Assembly: GCA_043801895.1 (NCBI GenBank)
Contig: JAZDLM010000042.1
Coordinates: forward strand, 1-31,442
Length of the DNA stretch: 31,442 bases
Direction: 5' to 3'
DNA from: JAZDLM01 sp043801895
GTDB taxonomy: Bacteria; Patescibacteriota; Kazan-3B-28
Positions 1-7,378 of this stretch are shown here, piece by piece. The notes beneath the pieces were generated by a model that was given only the letters and a program-made list of their open reading frames with translations, was not told where the DNA came from and did no database searches. How positions within the stretch are numbered: the first letter of the stretch is position 1; every line of letters starts with the position of its first letter. A program made the position numbers and the translations under genes.

Positions 1-962
1 GTAGTGCTGGGGCTAACTAACCCGGCATCGATCCCGGCCGCCATGGTAATTACCTTAAATACTGAACCCGGCTCATAGACCTGGGAGATGTTCATATTCG
101 TAAACTTGTCGATGTCTTCCGTATTGTAATTATTGGGGTCGAAGGTGGGATAGGCCGCCATGGCGACGATCTGGCCAGTTTTGGGATCCATAATGATTAC
201 ACTGCCCTTCTCGGCTTGATGCTGTTCAACCGCTGCTTTCAGCTCTCGTTCGACATAATATTGGATGGCTCGGTCGATCGATACCACGATATCTAAACCG
301 TCTTCCGGGTTAACTGTGCTGCGCTTACCGAGCGCGATCTGCTGGCCAAAGGTATCTTGTTCGGCCTCCAGAAATCCCGCCTTGCCGCCTAGCTCACGGT
401 TGAAATAACTCTCCACCCCGTACTGGCCAAGATTGTCTCGGTTCACGAACCCTAGCAAATGAGCCGCCATCGTTTCTTCTGGATAGTAGCGGTATTTCTC
501 GGGGGTTAAATGTACACCGGTCAAATTCAAGTCATTGATCTCCTTGGCTTCCGCCTCGTCCAACCGCTGTTTCAACGGCGCCAGGTATACTGCGCCGGAT
601 GATAATTTGGTCACTAAATCGGCCTCCTCAATATTCTCCAAGTAGGGCATTAGCTTAGAGGCGACCAATTCCGGCCGCTTGATCTGATTTGGTACTGCTG
701 TCAGCGCCCATAATGTCACATTGGTCGCCAGGGGGTAAAAACTGTTGTCGTCGCGCTCCTCCGCCAAAATTTTGCCGCGTTGCGCCGGTACGATCTGGCT
801 GATGGTGTGTTGCTCTCGAGCCAATGCTGCGAAATGTGGATACTCAAATATCTGCCGTTGTACTAGTCGGCCCAACACCATAGTTATGAGCAGCAAAAAA
901 ACTGCGCCGATCAGCCCAATCCTGATTTTTTGTTCGGTCTGGAGAGTAGTGGTCGCTAGCAT
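1..962 (-). CDS. ftsI: Penicillin-binding transpeptidase, FtsI/PBP2 type (3' part lies beyond the window)
   Basis: Septal peptidoglycan transpeptidase that cross-links stem peptides at the division site. The first 320 residues are visible. A membrane anchor lies at about residues 14-32, followed by the PBP dimerisation domain, which contains VPAQRGKI near residue 60. The start of the transpeptidase domain has EPGSVFK, the SxxK motif with catalytic Ser at about residue 300. The reading frame runs off the left edge, so the KSGT motif and any PASTA domain cannot be seen. The ATG at 962 is chosen because a stop lies a few codons upstream in frame. No strong Shine-Dalgarno site is present. The gene follows the FtsL-like gene after 55 bases and closes the mraZ-rsmH-ftsL-ftsI series, the usual order of this division cluster. 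An elongation-type PBP2 is a less likely alternative given this context. Confidence 0.88.
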   Translation of the reverse strand, partial: MLATTTLQTEQKIRIGLIGAVFLLLITMVLGRLVQRQIFEYPHFAALAREQHTISQIVPAQRGKILAEERDDNSFYPLATNVTLWALTAVPNQIKRPELVASKLMPYLENIEEADLVTKLSSGAVYLAPLKQRLDEAEAKEINDLNLTGVHLTPEKYRYYPEETMAAHLLGFVNRDNLGQYGVESYFNRELGGKAGFLEAEQDTFGQQIALGKRSTVNPEDGLDIVVSIDRAIQYYVERELKAAVEQHQAEKGSVIIMDPKTGQIVAMAAYPTFDPNNYNTEDIDKFTNMNISQVYEPGSVFKVITMAAGIDAGLVSPST

Positions 963-1017
963 AAAATCTACCGACTAATCAGTTGGTATCCCATCTATTA
1001 TATCCGAACTCTAATGT

Positions 1018-1434
1018 TTATCTCTGAGCGAGGGTGGAGTAGCTGGGCAGATAGCGCTGGGATTGGGTCTGGACCATTCTCGGGACCATGACTACCTGTT
1101 TGTTCTCCGGAACGGCAGAAGTGAGATTGGCGGGGGTTTCTTCCAAGTCCCCCACCTTAACCTCTTTAGAAGCGCCGTCTTCGATCACCCGCAAAGCTTT
1201 CAATCGGGCTGCTTCCACTTCGAGTCGTTCATTTTCGGCTTGTAAGTTGCGGTTATCCGTCTCGATATTGCGCATCACCGCGCCTTTGTTGGCCACGAAG
1301 TTAACCGCGAAAACATAAACAAAACCAATGGCGAAGAACGCAAACACCGCTAGATAAGTCACCGAGAGTGGCTTAAACCGTACCCGGGATCGGGCAAGCC
1401 GCGGTAAGGAATTTAATCTAAAGAATGGCTTCAT
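1018..1434 (-). CDS. ftsL: FtsL/DivIC-like septum protein
   Basis: Small bitopic division protein of 138 residues, probably the FtsL subunit that pairs with a DivIC/FtsB partner and activates the FtsW-FtsI synthase. A basic cytoplasmic tail (residues 1-24) is followed by one membrane span (about 25-45). Next comes a heptad-like coiled coil (about 50-85, with NRNLQAENERLEVEAARLK) and a Pro/Gln-rich tail. The call rests on this architecture and on position between rsmH and ftsI, because FtsL sequences are poorly conserved. The ATG at 1434 overlaps the rsmH stop as ATGA, which implies translational coupling. An upstream start 21 codons earlier would lie inside rsmH and is unlikely. Confidence 0.7.
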   Translation of the reverse strand: MKPFFRLNSLPRLARSRVRFKPLSVTYLAVFAFFAIGFVYVFAVNFVANKGAVMRNIETDNRNLQAENERLEVEAARLKALRVIEDGASKEVKVGDLEETPANLTSAVPENKQVVMVPRMVQTQSQRYLPSYSTLAQR

Positions 1435-2309
1435 AATTTTTCTACTGCTCTGAGCCGCGCGCGGCGCGCGCGACGATTGGTTCTTACCTCTGACCAAGAA
1501 GGCTGAACTGCCTTCTTGGTCAGTAGTCTAACACTTCCCCCAGTTGCCAAAGTTCTAAAGTACCGTTTGACGATCCGATCTTCTAGAGAGTGAAAACAAA
1601 TGACCGCTAGCCGTCCGCCCGGTTTTAACAGTTGGACTGCTTGGGGCAAAGCTGTTTCGATCGCCTGTAATTCGTCATTAACGGCAATTCTCAATGCTTG
1701 AAACACGCGTGTGGCTGGGTGGATCTTGCCGGGACGACCCCCGATCAGCCCCACTAATTCGGCCACGGTGGTAATTGAATGTCGGCGCCGCGCCTCAAAG
1801 ATCCTTTTTGCGATCTGATCGGCTTTGGGCTCTTCACCAAACTCCCGCAAGACTCGGGCGAGTTCCTTGGCCGAGTAGTGATTTATTATCCACTCAGCCG
1901 TAAGCTCGCCGGCGGCATCCATGCGCATGTCCAATCGATCCGATTTGTTAAAAGAAAAACCCCGCTCGGGGTCGTTTAGCTGAAGAGATGAGACACCCAG
2001 GTCGAAAAGTATTCCGTCAATCCGTCTGCGTTGGGCGACAGATTCAACCAGTTGAATAAGGCCACGGAAATTACCGCCGACCAAAACCAATTGGTCCGCG
2101 TAGCGTTCAAGGTTGCGCTGAGCGATATGTAGGGCTTTCTCATCTTGATCAATTCCGATTAGTTTTCCGCGCGGCCCGAGTTTATCTAAGATCACGGCCG
2201 CATGTCCCCCCAAGCCAATCGTTGCATCCACGAACACCTCGCCAGGCCGGGGATCAAGTAGTTCGATCAGCTCGCGAGTTAAGACGGGCTGATGCTGGAA
2301 ATCATTCAT
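1431..2309 (-). CDS. rsmH: 16S rRNA (cytosine-1402-N4)-methyltransferase RsmH
   Basis: S-adenosylmethionine-dependent methyltransferase (MraW family) that methylates N4 of C1402 in the 16S rRNA decoding centre. Visible marks are HQPVL at the N-terminus, the SAM-binding DATIGLGGHA loop, GIDQDEKAL, FDLGVSSLQLND and KPGGRLAVICFHSLEDRIVK near the C-terminus. From the ATG at 2309 the protein has 292 residues, slightly shorter than the usual 300-315. Twenty-five further in-frame codons upstream do not resemble the family and are left out. No clear Shine-Dalgarno site precedes the start. The gene lies between mraZ and ftsL as in most division clusters and ends in a TGA that overlaps the next ATG. 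Confidence 0.95.
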   Translation of the reverse strand: MNDFQHQPVLTRELIELLDPRPGEVFVDATIGLGGHAAVILDKLGPRGKLIGIDQDEKALHIAQRNLERYADQLVLVGGNFRGLIQLVESVAQRRRIDGILFDLGVSSLQLNDPERGFSFNKSDRLDMRMDAAGELTAEWIINHYSAKELARVLREFGEEPKADQIAKRIFEARRRHSITTVAELVGLIGGRPGKIHPATRVFQALRIAVNDELQAIETALPQAVQLLKPGGRLAVICFHSLEDRIVKRYFRTLATGGSVRLLTKKAVQPSWSEVRTNRRARRARLRAVEKL

Positions 2310-2440
2310 TATATTGTTAAAAAATCGTAGCAGCCGGCAGCCTAACGCGGGTTTGTTGGGTTGTGTCCAGGGGTGACAAGACACAAGTTAGGAGGTGAAA
2401 GTTGCGGATAGGATAATAGCTTGATGACTAATTGTGGGTG

Positions 2441-2461
2441 GTTTGCCCGGGGAGGGCAAAC
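2441..2461. other. Hairpin in the mraZ-rsmH spacer, flanked by short direct repeats
   Basis: An 8-bp perfect stem (GTTTGCCC / GGGCAAAC) with a 5-base loop lies in the 199-base gap between mraZ and rsmH. No T-tract follows on either strand, so it is not a typical intrinsic terminator. The 9-mer ACTAATTGT occurs on both sides of it, at about 2427 and 2463. It could be an RNA-stability or attenuation element, or the footprint of a small insertion. Function unknown. Confidence 0.35.
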
Positions 2462-2508
2462 AACTAATTGTATCGTCAAGCTGCCAGCTACACTTTGTTG
2501 TCAATTTG

Positions 2509-2940
2509 TTAAACGAACAGTTGCTCGGCGATCTTTTCGGAATCCGGTTCGGTCTTTTTCTTGTAAGCGCCCCAGCGTTTGGTGTCCCAGATCTCCAAGC
2601 GGTTCATCAGTCCAGCAATAATCGCGGTGGTTTTTAACCCGGCGAATTCGATCAAATATTTCGGCAAATTGATACGGCCCTGAGTATCAATCTTCACCGG
2701 CATGGCTCCGGCCAGCATCAACCGCGCAAAAGCGCGGGCATGGCTTTGGGAGATGGGCATCTGGTTCAGTTTAGCGACCAGCTTTTCCCACTCGGCGGCA
2801 TCATAGAGGAACAGACAGCCATCGAGCCCCTTAGTGACCACGGCTCCTTTTTTTAAACTGCTGCGGAAAGATACGGGAACGGCAAGCCTGCCCTTGCTGT
2901 CCAGCGTGTGGCTGTACTCACCAATAAATGACTTATCCAC
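2509..2940 (-). CDS. mraZ: Transcriptional regulator MraZ
   Basis: MraZ/AbrB-fold DNA-binding protein, usually the first gene of the division cluster and an autoregulator of it. The 143-residue protein carries the two half-barrel repeats of the family, each with the DxxGRxxLP type signature: SHTLDSKGRLAVP near residue 10 and VKIDTQGRINLP near residue 82. The start is a GTG at 2940 with a strong Shine-Dalgarno site (GGAGGTG) just upstream. The length is normal for the family. The GTG start codon lies inside a perfect DnaA-box 9-mer (2933-2941), and further candidate DnaA and MraZ sites lie upstream. Confidence 0.95.
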   Translation of the reverse strand: MDKSFIGEYSHTLDSKGRLAVPVSFRSSLKKGAVVTKGLDGCLFLYDAAEWEKLVAKLNQMPISQSHARAFARLMLAGAMPVKIDTQGRINLPKYLIEFAGLKTTAIIAGLMNRLEIWDTKRWGAYKKKTEPDSEKIAEQLFV

Positions 2941-3105
2941 AAATCACCTCCACTTATCCCCACTTCTATCCACATTGGTTTCATTGTACCCCACTTAGAT
3001 TATATCTGGCAACACTCCCCTCCCCCACTTTTTTATACGCAAATTGTTCGCACGGGGAGCGAATAAATATTTATATATAGATAGTCGGCAACGGAGTTAT
3101 CCACA
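2933..3105 (+). promoter_or_regulatory. Cluster of four DnaA-box-like 9-mers in the mraZ control region
   Basis: TTATCCACA, the consensus DnaA box, occurs exactly at 2933-2941 and 3097-3105. One-mismatch versions lie at 2954-2962 (TTATCCCCA) and 2966-2974 (CTATCCACA). All four point the same way. A strongly AT-rich stretch lies at about 3061-3085, next to the last box. The sites are read directly from the sequence. That DnaA binds them is inference. Confidence 0.55.
2989..3030 (-). promoter_or_regulatory. Putative mraZ promoter with AAGTGGGG repeats (candidate MraZ operator)
   Basis: Reading the minus strand, TATAAT lies at 3004-2999 and would start transcription near 2992. No good -35 hexamer is present. 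The 8-mer AAGTGGGG occurs three times in direct orientation, at 3030-3023, 2996-2989 and 2965-2958, about 31-34 bases apart, with an AAGTGGA half copy at 2955-2949. MraZ is known to bind short G-rich direct repeats upstream of its own gene, so these are candidate operator sites that would cover the -35 region and the start site. Confidence 0.4.
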
Positions 3106-3116
3106 TTGGCCCAACG

Positions 3117-3147
3117 AAAAACCACGCCGTTGTAAGAAACGGCGTGG
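3117..3147 (-). terminator. Intrinsic terminator of the small 3216-3434 gene
   Basis: A 10-bp perfect stem (CCACGCCGTT at 3122-3131 with AACGGCGTGG at 3138-3147) with a 6-base loop is followed on the minus strand by TTTTT. A second perfect 8-bp hairpin (CTGGATCG / CGATCCAG, 3157-3178) lies just before it in the same transcript. Confidence 0.8.
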
Positions 3148-3215
3148 CGTATGGGCCTGGATCGCTTGCCCGATCCAGAGATACATTGAGTATTATTGAT
3201 AAGTAGGTGGCGTCC

Positions 3216-3434
3216 CTACGGGGAAGCCGATATACCCTGGGAAGACGGAGGCGACAGGATGAGCCCAGCGGCTTCTGGCCAATGCGCCTCACGCGCGCTG
3301 GTCAATCGCTTGCCCTTCTTGCCACCATTGCCGTCGGCAGCCGCACTAGCTTGGCACGCGGCCTCGCGTCGCTGCCGCTTGTGCTCCTTCATCTTCGCCC
3401 TTTTCCCGGCGCCAGCATCCGGTCTACTACCCAT
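3216..3434 (-). CDS. Small basic protein, unknown
   Basis: A 72-residue protein that I do not recognise. Its first half is very basic (GKRAKMKEHKRQRR), with a second basic patch GGKKGKR near the middle, no membrane segment and a Ser/Pro-rich tail. This would suit a nucleic-acid-binding role, but that is only inference. The case for a real gene comes from its surroundings: an AGGAGG site 7 bases before the ATG at 3434, a near-consensus promoter (TTGACT, 17 bases, TACAAT) ending at 3481, and a strong terminator at 3117-3147. An earlier in-frame ATG at 3482 overlaps the promoter -10 element and cannot be used from this promoter. It lies between the mraZ cluster and glyS and shares no transcript with either. 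Confidence 0.55.
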   Translation of the reverse strand: MGSRPDAGAGKRAKMKEHKRQRREAACQASAAADGNGGKKGKRLTSAREAHWPEAAGLILSPPSSQGISASP

Positions 3435-3480
3435 CAGCTTATTCCTCCTGCGGAATGTAGTAATACTCAAAAGCAGGGTC

Positions 3481-3509
3481 ATTGTAAAAAACTACCCCAG
3501 GCTAGTCAA
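3481..3509 (-). promoter_or_regulatory. Promoter of the small basic protein gene
   Basis: On the minus strand TTGACT (3509-3504) is separated by exactly 17 bases from TACAAT (3486-3481). Transcription would start near 3474, about 40 bases before the ATG. The same hexamer pair with the same spacing occurs before the structured RNA at 12284-12312. Confidence 0.7.
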
Positions 3510-3528
3510 ATCAACCCCTCCGCCCCAC

Positions 3529-3558
3529 AAAAAATCGGCCCCGGTCGAAACCGGAGCC
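3529..3558 (-). terminator. Intrinsic terminator of the 3592-4152 gene
   Basis: A 9-bp stem with one mismatch (3537-3545 with 3550-3558) closes on TTCG when read on the minus strand, followed by GATTTTTT. It ends the 186-residue hypothetical gene and lies just before the next promoter. Confidence 0.75.
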
Positions 3559-3591
3559 ATGAATCATCTCGACAACATGTTTCGGGGTGCT

Positions 3592-4152
3592 CTAGGTAGA
3601 GAGTCGAGGAGACGGCCAAGAGACCGTATAGGTGCAATCCCAGCGAGCGTTTTCCCCAACCGGGTTCCCCAGCTCTTCGTGTAGACGCCGCATCACGCCC
3701 CACAGTCGAGCCAGAGAAATAGTCGGACGGCCACTCTCCAGGACAAGATACGGAATAATGTAATGCTCCCTATCCCCGTCATCGCCCTCCAGTTTAGTGG
3801 CGCACGCCACCAAACTGGCAGGGAGCTTGATCGGCACGGGCTGCTTGATAGCAATGGACACAAACAGATGGAGGTAATCACCCAGCCGGTTGCTGAAAAG
3901 CTGGATAACCCCCTGAACCGGTCCCACCACACCCTCCTTGTAGCCCTGAAAAGCGATTACAGCTGCTTTGTCAATATCAGGAGCGTTCGTCGGTCTAATT
4001 TGTCTGGGCAGATTTTCCAGACGACCAATGGCCACCACCGGGCCAAGCAGTGCTACTACTGTATCCCCGTCTTTAGGATCAAGCAACTGACTGGGCTCAA
4101 CCGGCCGAACCTTCATCAATCTTCCCACGAAGTCCTCGATCTCCTTTCTCAT
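3592..4152 (-). CDS. Hypothetical protein, unknown
   Basis: A 186-residue soluble protein without a family I recognise. It has no signal peptide or membrane span. The centre (about residues 80-120) is hydrophobic with beta-like runs, and the C-terminal part (SLARLWGVMRRLHEELG) looks helical. The ATG at 4152 is preceded by a GAGGTGG Shine-Dalgarno site. The gene has its own promoter directly behind glyS (TTGACA, 16 bases, TAGGCT at 4183-4210) and its own terminator (3529-3558), so it is a stand-alone unit. A protein-coding call is well supported by these signals. The function is open. Confidence 0.7.
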   Translation of the reverse strand: MRKEIEDFVGRLMKVRPVEPSQLLDPKDGDTVVALLGPVVAIGRLENLPRQIRPTNAPDIDKAAVIAFQGYKEGVVGPVQGVIQLFSNRLGDYLHLFVSIAIKQPVPIKLPASLVACATKLEGDDGDREHYIIPYLVLESGRPTISLARLWGVMRRLHEELGNPVGENARWDCTYTVSWPSPRLST

Positions 4153-4182
4153 TGTTCCACCTCAGGAGCAAAAACTGGACCC

Positions 4183-4210
4183 AGCCTACCAAAAACCGCG
4201 CTCCTGTCAA
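4183..4210 (-). promoter_or_regulatory. Promoter of the 3592-4152 gene
   Basis: On the minus strand, TTGACA (4210-4205), a 16-base spacer and TAGGCT (4188-4183). The unusual -10 TAGGCT recurs in the promoter at 25042-25070. Confidence 0.6.
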
Positions 4211-4222
4211 GCACGCCCTTAT

Positions 4223-5521
4223 TTACTCTTGCAGTTTTTTCTGCACAAATTCCCCGACATCTTCAGCCTTGATCCGCTCTTGCTTCATCGTATCTCTATC
4301 CCTCACCGTCACCATCCCATCTTCCAAACTATCAAAATCCACGGTGATACAAATCGGTGTCCCAATTTCATCTTGCCGACGATAGCGCTTCCCCACCGTC
4401 CCAGACTCGTCGTATTCCACAAACCAGTTTTGCTTGAGAATATGGTAAATCTCCTTAGCCTTAGCGATTAGCGGCTCCTTTTTGACCAGGGGTAAAATCG
4501 CCGCCTTGATCGGCGCCAGTCTTGGATGCAGCGCCAATACCACCCTAGTTTCGTCTTTTACCTTTTCTTCGCGGTAAGCGTCCACCAGAAACGCTAGCGT
4601 CGCCCGATCCACCCCGCCGGACGGCTCGATCACAAACGGCATGAGCTTGCTGCCATCATCATTAGTGTATTCCAGAGCTTGCCCGCTAAACTTCGTGTGT
4701 TGGGTCAGATCGTAATCCCCCCGATTAGCGATCCCCTCCAACTCACTCCAGCCAAACGGGAATTCATACTCCACATCGGTGACCGATTTAGCATAATGCG
4801 CCAAATCTTTTCTATCATGCGATCGGGGTCGTAGCTTATTTCTATCGATACCGAGATCAACATACCATCGCAGTCTATCTTTACCCCATTGCTTAAATGC
4901 CGCATCAGCTTGATCAGGTGCTACAAAATACTCCAGCTCGAACTGCTCGAACTCTCGGGTGCGGAAGGTAAAGTTGCCCGGAGTAATTTCGTTACGGAAG
5001 GCTTTGCCGATCTGGGCGATCCCAAACGGCAATTTTACCCGCGTGCTATCCAGCACATTTTTAAAATTGGTGAAAATCCCCTGCGCCGTTTCTGGCCGTA
5101 GATACACCATGCCGGTAGTATCCTCCACCGGCCCAGCAAAAGTCCTGAACATTAAATTGAAATCTCGCTGCTCGGTCAGTTCACCGCCGCAAGCCGGACA
5201 CTTCCCGTTTTTAACATCGTCGGCCTTAAACCGCTGTTTGCACTTTTTGCAGTCCACCAACGGATCAGTGAACGCCTGCAAATGCCCACTCGCCTCCCAG
5301 GCCTTCGGGTTCATCAAAATTGCGCTGTCCAACCCCACTACATCATCGCGGGATTTTACCATCGCGTCCCACCAGGCAGTTTTAACATTATTTTTTAACA
5401 GTACCCCGTAAGGGCCGTAATCCCAAGTGTTAGCGAACCCGCCGTAAATCTCGGAGTTCGGATAGATAATCCCCCGCCGCTTGCATAACGCTACAATATC
5501 TTTCATGACATCTTTATTCAT
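4223..5521 (-). CDS. glyS: Glycyl-tRNA synthetase, alpha2 type
   Basis: Class II synthetase that charges tRNA-Gly with glycine. It is the single-chain homodimeric kind, not the bacterial alpha2beta2 kind. The 432-residue chain shows NSEIYGGFANTWDYGPYG at the N-terminus and a CxxC...CxxC zinc-like insert (CKKC and CPAC, about residues 91-116). These are followed by LRPETAQGIF, class II motif 2 (GKAFRNEI...FRTREFEQFE) and motif 3 (GGVDRATLAFLVDAY), with an anticodon-binding HGTP domain at the C-terminus. Length is typical. Its ATG overlaps the rplI stop by 4 bases (ATGA), and it ends the ctpA-rplI-glyS unit. No terminator is evident. A promoter for the next gene follows at once. Confidence 0.95.
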   Translation of the reverse strand: MNKDVMKDIVALCKRRGIIYPNSEIYGGFANTWDYGPYGVLLKNNVKTAWWDAMVKSRDDVVGLDSAILMNPKAWEASGHLQAFTDPLVDCKKCKQRFKADDVKNGKCPACGGELTEQRDFNLMFRTFAGPVEDTTGMVYLRPETAQGIFTNFKNVLDSTRVKLPFGIAQIGKAFRNEITPGNFTFRTREFEQFELEYFVAPDQADAAFKQWGKDRLRWYVDLGIDRNKLRPRSHDRKDLAHYAKSVTDVEYEFPFGWSELEGIANRGDYDLTQHTKFSGQALEYTNDDGSKLMPFVIEPSGGVDRATLAFLVDAYREEKVKDETRVVLALHPRLAPIKAAILPLVKKEPLIAKAKEIYHILKQNWFVEYDESGTVGKRYRRQDEIGTPICITVDFDSLEDGMVTVRDRDTMKQERIKAEDVGEFVQKKLQE

Positions 5522-5964
5522 TGGGCCTCCACTACCACTTTAAACTCCGCCGCCTGGTCTGGCGATACCTGGTAAATTACTCCGTGCTCACCAATATGCT
5601 TGATGGGCTCTGAAATTGTGATCAACCCGGGCGATAACTTTATGCCCAGTTGTTGTTTGGCCGCCTGGGCGATCTGCCGCTCGCTAATTGCGGCGAATAG
5701 CCCGCCCTTGGGGTTAGGCTTGGCCTGGACCCTAACTTGCTGACCCGCCAATCCGCTTACCTGCTGGCCCAATTCCTCCCGGTGCCCTTCGGCTTGCTTA
5801 GCTTTGGATTCCGCCCGCTCCATTATTTCTTTTAATCGCTGATCGGTCGCCAGTTCGACTAAGCCTCGCTTGAATAAAAAGTTGCGCGCATAGCCTTCGC
5901 TGACTTCTTTTACCTCGCCCTTATGGGCGACCCGAGCTACATCTTTTAGAAATATTACTTTCAT
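5518..5964 (-). CDS. rplI: Ribosomal protein bL9
   Basis: Large-subunit protein bL9 (148 residues), which binds 23S rRNA near the L1 stalk. The N-terminal domain carries the family signature (MKVIFLKDVARVAHKGEV followed by VSEGYARNFLFKRGLVELAT). A long connecting helix (about residues 42-80) and the C-terminal domain follow, with GGLFAAISERQIAQ. This is a complete protein. bL9 is known to be missing from some CPR lineages, so its presence narrows the possible placement. It lies one base after ctpA and overlaps glyS. Confidence 0.95.
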   Translation of the reverse strand: MKVIFLKDVARVAHKGEVKEVSEGYARNFLFKRGLVELATDQRLKEIMERAESKAKQAEGHREELGQQVSGLAGQQVRVQAKPNPKGGLFAAISERQIAQAAKQQLGIKLSPGLITISEPIKHIGEHGVIYQVSPDQAAEFKVVVEAQ

Positions 5965-5965
5965 A

Positions 5966-7174
5966 TCATTTTGTAATTTCTTTAATTAAACTATCGCGAG
6001 CGGCTTGCATTTGCAAATCCTTATCTACCGCCGGATCGTTTTGAACCACCCGATCAGGGCGAATTCCTCCATCGCTGATCGATTTACCGGACGGGGTGTA
6101 CCATTTGGCGATGGTTAACCGCAAAGCCGAACCATCGGTAAACGGCTCTACCTCCTGCACGCTCCCCTTGCCAAAGGTTACTTCGCCTATCAACTTGGCC
6201 CGTTGATTGTCCTGCAAGGCTCCGGCGACGATCTCAGCCGCTGAGGCGCTCCCCTCGTTCACCAGCACCACCAGTGGGATTTTGGTCAGTCGCCCGTTGC
6301 CATCGGCGTAAAACGGAGTTTTCTGTCCATCTTTAAACCGCTCTTCCAGAATTTGCCCCGTGGGTAGAAATTCGTTGGCCACTTTAATGCCGGACTCCAA
6401 AAATCCGCCTGGGTTGTTGCGGAGGTCAAGAATTACTCCCTTCGCCCCTTTCGCCAACACCTCGCTGACTGCGCCCTTAAATCCCGGCTCGGTATCACTA
6501 GCAAACCGATTAATATTAATAGTCGCGATCTTGTCGGCATCGATCTCCACCGATACGCTAGCCCGCCGCACTACCCCGCGGGTCATTTCCACTTCGATCA
6601 AGTTCTGTTCGCTGGCGCGACCAATGGTCAATTTCACTTTCGTCCCCACCGGACCTTTGATTTTCTCCACCACCTGCGGCACGGTCATCCCCCCTACGCT
6701 TTCGCCGTTGACCGCCATTATCTCATCGCGAGATCGCAGGCCCGCTCGAGCCGCCGGCGAATCTTCCAACGCCGCCACAATCACCAAATGACCGTCGATC
6801 AAATCCAATTCCACCCCAATACCTTCGTACATCCCATCGAGAGCATTGAAGAATTCCTGATTTTCCGTCGGGTCGGTGAACACCGAATACGGGTCGCCCA
6901 ATGCCGCCACCGCGCCTTTGATGCTGCCATATAACATATCTAAATAATTGACCTCGCCGATGTATTTGTCTTTGATCAAGCCGGTCACATCCCAAAACAA
7001 ATTCAAATCGGTCGAGCCGAGCGTGCCATGGCGAAGTTCCTGGTCAAAAATTTTCCCGTAATTATTCAGGCTCACCCGGCCATAGTATCCGCGAGTGACG
7101 CCCAGAAAATATACCGCCACCAGCAGCACTACCCCTCCCCCGATAGCTACCCAGATTCTTGTTTTGTGATTCAT
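5966..7174 (-). CDS. ctpA: S41 family C-terminal processing peptidase (CtpA/Prc type)
   Basis: Membrane-anchored serine protease of 402 residues that cuts proteins near their C-terminus. An N-terminal anchor (about residues 8-28) is followed by a PDZ domain (about 112-195) with GIGVELD and SPAARAGLRSRDEI. The S41 core has the catalytic serine in VNEGSASAAEIVAGAL and the lysine in FGKGSVQ. The ATG at 7174 has an AGGAGG site 12 bases upstream. In many bacteria a ctp gene lies next to ftsEX and an M23 hydrolase activator, as here, and such proteases trim cell-wall hydrolases or their regulators. That role here is inference. A terminator for the upstream operon separates it from the EnvC-like gene. 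Confidence 0.93.
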   Translation of the reverse strand: MNHKTRIWVAIGGGVVLLVAVYFLGVTRGYYGRVSLNNYGKIFDQELRHGTLGSTDLNLFWDVTGLIKDKYIGEVNYLDMLYGSIKGAVAALGDPYSVFTDPTENQEFFNALDGMYEGIGVELDLIDGHLVIVAALEDSPAARAGLRSRDEIMAVNGESVGGMTVPQVVEKIKGPVGTKVKLTIGRASEQNLIEVEMTRGVVRRASVSVEIDADKIATININRFASDTEPGFKGAVSEVLAKGAKGVILDLRNNPGGFLESGIKVANEFLPTGQILEERFKDGQKTPFYADGNGRLTKIPLVVLVNEGSASAAEIVAGALQDNQRAKLIGEVTFGKGSVQEVEPFTDGSALRLTIAKWYTPSGKSISDGGIRPDRVVQNDPAVDKDLQMQAARDSLIKEITK

Positions 7175-7213
7175 GGTAAAAACTGCCTCCTAGAGGTATT
7201 TTAGCATGCTCAT

Positions 7214-7247
7214 AAAAAAATAAGGTGGCGGGGGGAACCCGCCACCT
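7214..7247 (-). terminator. Intrinsic terminator of the prfB-ftsEX-envC operon
   Basis: A 10-bp perfect stem (AGGTGGCGGG at 7223-7232 with CCCGCCACCT at 7238-7247) is followed on the minus strand by TATTTTTTT. Another 7-bp stem (7252-7269) lies just before it in the transcript. Confidence 0.85.
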
Positions 7248-7338
7248 ATGGGAGGTAGGGGGCTGCCTCTTCCGTGGTCTAAGCGGAAAGGGCGCCTACA
7301 GTATACCAAAAAACAATCCCCCTACGACACTTCTCCCC

Positions 7339-7370
7339 GTCGAGCAAATGAGTAGTCGAGCAAATGAGTA
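7339..7370. repeat. Perfect 16-bp tandem duplication
   Basis: Two exact copies of GTCGAGCAAATGAGTA lie directly behind the EnvC-like stop codon. A 15-base match to its left end (CCCCGTCGAGCAAAT) recurs at about 12537. Too short to classify. Confidence 0.5.
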
Positions 7371-7378
7371 GCAGAAAA

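Noticed and set aside
2933..3105. Replication origin
   Set aside because: DnaA-like boxes and an AT-rich patch are present, but gene direction does not switch here and no dnaA, dnaN or parAB genes are nearby.
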